From the NCBI GenBank assembly GCA_007693965.1, contig RECQ01000073.1, positions 1 to 42,595 of the forward strand: a stretch of 42,595 bases of DNA, read 5' to 3'. Positions 40,363 to 42,595 of this stretch are shown one piece after another; position 1 is the stretch's first letter, and every line of letters starts with the position of its first letter. Source of the DNA: Phycisphaeraceae bacterium (GTDB lineage: Bacteria; Planctomycetota; Phycisphaerae; Phycisphaerales; UBA1924). The notes below the pieces were generated by a model. The model searched no databases. It was given only the letters and a program-made list of their open reading frames with translations, and was not told the origin of the DNA. Position numbers and translations under genes: made by a program.

Positions 40363-41328
40363 ATGAGGATCAACAACGTGCGCACACCCACGAACCATCG
40401 CACAGCCGCCGCGCTCATCGTCATCGCCGGCCTCGGCGCCTCCGCACAGGCCCAGTTCATCGGCATCGAGCTGCGCGAAGACAAGTCCCCACCCTCCGCC
40501 GAGGGCCTGCAGGGCTTCCCCGGCGACGACCGCGTCCGCATCTTCAACTTCTATGCCATGTTCGACGGCCCCGGCGCCGCGGCGGGCCAGCCCGGCGAGG
40601 AGAACGTGGTGGTGAATGTTGGTGTGGTGACAGGCCCAGTCGCTGGCGCTGAGGGCGGTTTCGGTGTCAATATCGAGCGCAACCCCAACGCATCCTTCTA
40701 TCGCGCCCCGCTCGCATCCGGCGCTCCCGCCGATGGCGTCGGCGGCATCAACGAAGGGCTTGCCGGAGACAACCGCCGCGAGTGGGGTACCTTCGTCTCC
40801 ATTGGCGTGAAGCGCTACGACTCGTACTACTCCGATACATCCGACCTCCCCGACCACGACTCAGCCGGCGGGGACACCGAGTTCGAATTCCTCACCCGCG
40901 GCGATCAGAACCTCGAAGACCGCCCGCCCCTGCAGCGCTTCAACTGGATCAAGGGCGGTTGGTTCAACTCCACCCCCACAAATGCGCAGGGCGCCGCCCA
41001 GGATCTCGGCGATGGCTCCTACGGCGTCTTCCTCGCGCAGCTCGCCGTGATGGACCTCGCAGAAGGCGCCGACATCGGCTCCGGTGGCGTTGCGCAACCG
41101 GGCTATGCCTTCGGTTCCACCTTTTCCACGTGGTATGGGGACGTCTTCATTTCAGGACTCACCGGCGGCCCCATCCCTGGCACTGGAACGCACGACATGG
41201 TGATCTTCACCAACAATCCCGCCGGCATCGCCTTCGCCAACTACATCGCCTTCGACGTCCCCACCCCCGGCGCCCTCGCCCTCTTCACACTCGCGGGCGC
41301 CGCCGCTGCGAGACGTCGCAGAAGCTGA
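40363..41328 (+). CDS. Secreted protein with PEP-CTERM-like sorting tail, paralogue 2
   Basis: A 321-residue product of tandem duplication of the preceding gene, sharing MRINNVRTP, the I-G-I-E-L-R-E-D-K-S-P-P-S-A-E-G-L-Q start of the mature protein, E-R-N-P-N-A-S-F-Y-R-A-P and D-L-G-D-G-S-Y-G-V-F-L. The tail, V-P-T-P-G-A-L-A-L-F-T-L-A-G-A-A-A-A-R-R-R-R-S, has drifted at its end. The ATG at 40363 matches the first copy's start; an upstream ATG at 40294 overlaps the end of copy 1 and is unlikely. Because its leader lacks the -35 box, it may be read from copy 1's promoter. Its function is unknown. Confidence 0.88.
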   Translation: MRINNVRTPTNHRTAAALIVIAGLGASAQAQFIGIELREDKSPPSAEGLQGFPGDDRVRIFNFYAMFDGPGAAAGQPGEENVVVNVGVVTGPVAGAEGGFGVNIERNPNASFYRAPLASGAPADGVGGINEGLAGDNRREWGTFVSIGVKRYDSYYSDTSDLPDHDSAGGDTEFEFLTRGDQNLEDRPPLQRFNWIKGGWFNSTPTNAQGAAQDLGDGSYGVFLAQLAVMDLAEGADIGSGGVAQPGYAFGSTFSTWYGDVFISGLTGGPIPGTGTHDMVIFTNNPAGIAFANYIAFDVPTPGALALFTLAGAAAARRRRS

Positions 41329-41409
41329 GACTTGTGATCAGGGCGCCAAACCGCCGCCTGGACAAGTCCACATCGGTATTTCAGAAAATAGTTCCCACTC
41401 AACTGCACA

Positions 41410-41438
41410 TTGACTGTAGACTCTGCTCCGAAATTACA
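41410..41438 (+). promoter_or_regulatory. Promoter candidate of paralogue 3
   Basis: TTGACT (41410-41415) is followed after 17 bp by ATTACA (41433-41438), about 55 bp before the ATG. The -35 matches five of six consensus positions; the -10 is poor. Confidence 0.35.
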
Positions 41439-41445
41439 CGTCGAG

Positions 41446-41473
41446 GAGCGTCATACACAACTGTATGACGCTC
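41446..41473 (+). promoter_or_regulatory. Stable 12-bp stem-loop in the leader of paralogue 3
   Basis: GAGCGTCATACA (41446-41457), loop CAAC, then TGTATGACGCTC (41462-41473): a perfect hairpin ending about 20 bp before the ATG at 41493 and just upstream of the AGGGG ribosome-binding site. It would lie at the very start of the mRNA made from the candidate promoter, and could be a stabiliser or an operator. It is absent from copies 1 and 2. Confidence 0.55.
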
Positions 41474-41492
41474 TGAAATCAGGGGCAGAAAA

Positions 41493-42416
41493 ATGTGTCA
41501 AGGCAAGCGGTTTCTGGAGCGTGTCTGCGCGCTGGCTTTCGTGGCGACTCTCGGCGCCGGATCAGCCACAGCCCAATTCATCGGGGTTGATCTCCGTGAG
41601 GACAAGTCGCCGCCGAGCGCAGAGGGGCTTCCCTCGTTTCCCGGCGCCGACAACGTTCGAATTTTCAATCTTTACGCGATGTTCGCCGGCCCGGGGAGTG
41701 GGGCTTTCAAGGATCCCGATTTCGCGAACATGGTTCTCCTGGCCGGGCAGATCAGCCCGTTTCAGAAGGATGAGCTCCAGGAGGGCTTCGGCGTCAATGT
41801 CGGTCGCAATCCCGAGGCGACCTTCTACCGAGCGCCGCCTGCATCGGGAGGATCCACGGTCGGATCGTACGACGCCGCCGCGCCCGGCGACGCCAGACGC
41901 GACTGGAATACGTTTGTGAGCATTGGTTTGAAATCACACAATTCAAAGGATGGCCCCTTCTTTAAAGACCGGACCATCCCCGACCAGAACTTCGGGTTCC
42001 ATACGAATGAGAAGCGATGGGGGGAGCGTGATCTCAGCCATCTTCCGCCATTGCAGCGTTCCGACTGGATTTCGGGGGGCTGGTCGGCGATTCCTGTTGC
42101 GCCGATGCAGGGTTTTGCGCGAGATCTTGGCGATGGGACGTATGGCGTCTTGCTCGCTCAACTTGCGATCATGAATCTCGAGGATGATGCGGCGGTCGGC
42201 TCCGCCGGAGTGGCCGCAGACCCGGTGCCCTCTGACCCGTTCACGGCCACCATGTCGACGTGGTATGGCGATATTCTCGATGGTCAACTCATCATCTTCA
42301 CGCAGAACCCCGCTGGCGGCGCCTTCCAGCACGATGTGTACTTCCAGATCCCCACGCCCGGCGCCCTCGCCTTCTTCACACTCGCCGGCGCCGCCTTCGC
42401 GCGTCGCCGCAGGTGA
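41493..42416 (+). CDS. Secreted protein with PEP-CTERM-like sorting tail, paralogue 3
   Basis: A 307-residue exported relative of the two preceding genes. It has a signal peptide (about 1-27), F-I-G-V-D-L-R-E-D-K-S-P-P-S-A-E-G-L-P, R-I-F-N-L-Y-A-M-F-A-G-P-G, R-N-P-E-A-T-F-Y-R-A-P and D-L-G-D-G-T-Y-G-V-L-L-A-Q. Most of the body is much more diverged and its codons are visibly less GC-rich than copies 1 and 2, which suggests an older or separately acquired member. The last 76 bp, encoding the P-T-P-G...R-R-R-R tail, are nearly identical to copy 1. AGGGG lies nine bases before the ATG. Function unknown. Confidence 0.87.
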   Translation: MCQGKRFLERVCALAFVATLGAGSATAQFIGVDLREDKSPPSAEGLPSFPGADNVRIFNLYAMFAGPGSGAFKDPDFANMVLLAGQISPFQKDELQEGFGVNVGRNPEATFYRAPPASGGSTVGSYDAAAPGDARRDWNTFVSIGLKSHNSKDGPFFKDRTIPDQNFGFHTNEKRWGERDLSHLPPLQRSDWISGGWSAIPVAPMQGFARDLGDGTYGVLLAQLAIMNLEDDAAVGSAGVAADPVPSDPFTATMSTWYGDILDGQLIIFTQNPAGGAFQHDVYFQIPTPGALAFFTLAGAAFARRRR

Positions 42417-42499
42417 CCCGCGCCGCCGACCGCCGCCCCGGGCGGCCGGCGCTCCCATTCAAACGCGACAATCCCAACTTCAAACGCGCCCATCCCCAC

Positions 42500-42531
42500 A
42501 AAAAGACACCGACCATCGAAACGATGGTCGG
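42500..42531 (-). terminator. Rho-independent terminator for a leftward gene beyond the window
   Basis: A perfect 10-bp stem CCGACCATCG (42509-42518), loop AAA, CGATGGTCGG (42522-42531). On the minus strand it is followed by TGTCTTTTTG. It would end a gene lying to the right of the window, or less likely act for the converging paralogue gene. Confidence 0.7.
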
Positions 42532-42540
42532 CGACACAAT

Positions 42541-42595
42541 TCACCCGCTCACCCGCTCACCCGCTCACCCGCTCACCCGCTCACCCGCTCACCCG
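42541..42595 (+). repeat. Perfect 8-bp tandem repeat TCACCCGC
   Basis: Six full copies and a seventh cut at the window edge, without a single mismatch. It may be variable in copy number. It sits just past the leftward terminator. Confidence 0.9.

Larger units (their letters stand above)
39270..41328 (+). repeat. Tandem duplication of 1040 bp (paralogues 1 and 2)
   Basis: Leader and gene are duplicated with an offset of exactly 1040 bp in the leader and early coding region: the block starting near 39270 matches the block starting near 40310, including the 'cccccaatccgcccacgc' leader segment and the shared MRINNVRTP start. Homology begins inside the presumed promoter of copy 1. Confidence 0.8.

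Overview
The window looks like a chromosomal segment of a high-GC Gram-negative bacterium, most likely a planctomycete of the Phycisphaerae type (inference). The clues are four secreted proteins ending in dockerin-like repeats (D-x-N-G-D-G-V-V-N...DL..LLG.WG); three secreted proteins ending in a PTPG...RRRR sorting tail of the PEP-CTERM kind; a CTP synthase with an unusual N-terminal signature; a kdsB gene, which implies Kdo-containing lipopolysaccharide; and abundant short intergenic repeats.

Layout. 1-2800: a tRNA-Met(CAT), a dockerin protein, an SRPBCC protein, a tiny secreted six-cysteine protein and a DUF2179 membrane protein. 3082-5946: a tight three-gene hydrolase operon (nitrilase, alpha/beta hydrolase, DUF6282-type metallohydrolase), followed by a membrane-anchored thioredoxin-like protein. 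7094-7711: two more six-cysteine mini-proteins, homologous to the first. 7898-19345: pyrG, an M1 aminopeptidase, a transglutaminase-like exported protein, then a leftward operon (TPR protein, kdsB, HEAT/peptidase-MA-like protein) and def. 19359-24095: a 1578-residue exported protein lying between def and fmt. 24449-25935: fmt coupled to a small HEIGHH protein. 26240-34176: a choice-of-anchor V dockerin protein, threonine aldolase, a sirtuin, a DPP-IV-like lipoprotein peptidase, a Dabb-like lipoprotein, a DUF2071 protein and a beta-propeller dockerin protein. 34325-39080: a repetitive Asn/Phe/Gln-rich FG protein, a YjbQ-family protein, an HNH endonuclease, a CBS-pair protein and tyrS. 39323-42416: three paralogous secreted proteins.

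How it fits together. Housekeeping genes (tRNA-Met, pyrG, kdsB, def, fmt, tyrS) are interspersed with a large exported protein complement: peptidases, dockerin proteins, sorting-tail proteins and cysteine-rich mini-proteins. def and fmt act on the same formyl-methionine, and pyrG supplies the CTP that kdsB uses. No prophage, insertion sequence, CRISPR array or complete mobile element was seen.

The most unusual content is the FG-rich N/Q repeat protein, the six-cysteine mini-protein family, the three-paralogue array whose sorting tails are nearly identical in DNA while the bodies are diverged, the giant protein with a hydrophobic hairpin and seven FG-GAP repeats, and composite heptamer repeats between genes.
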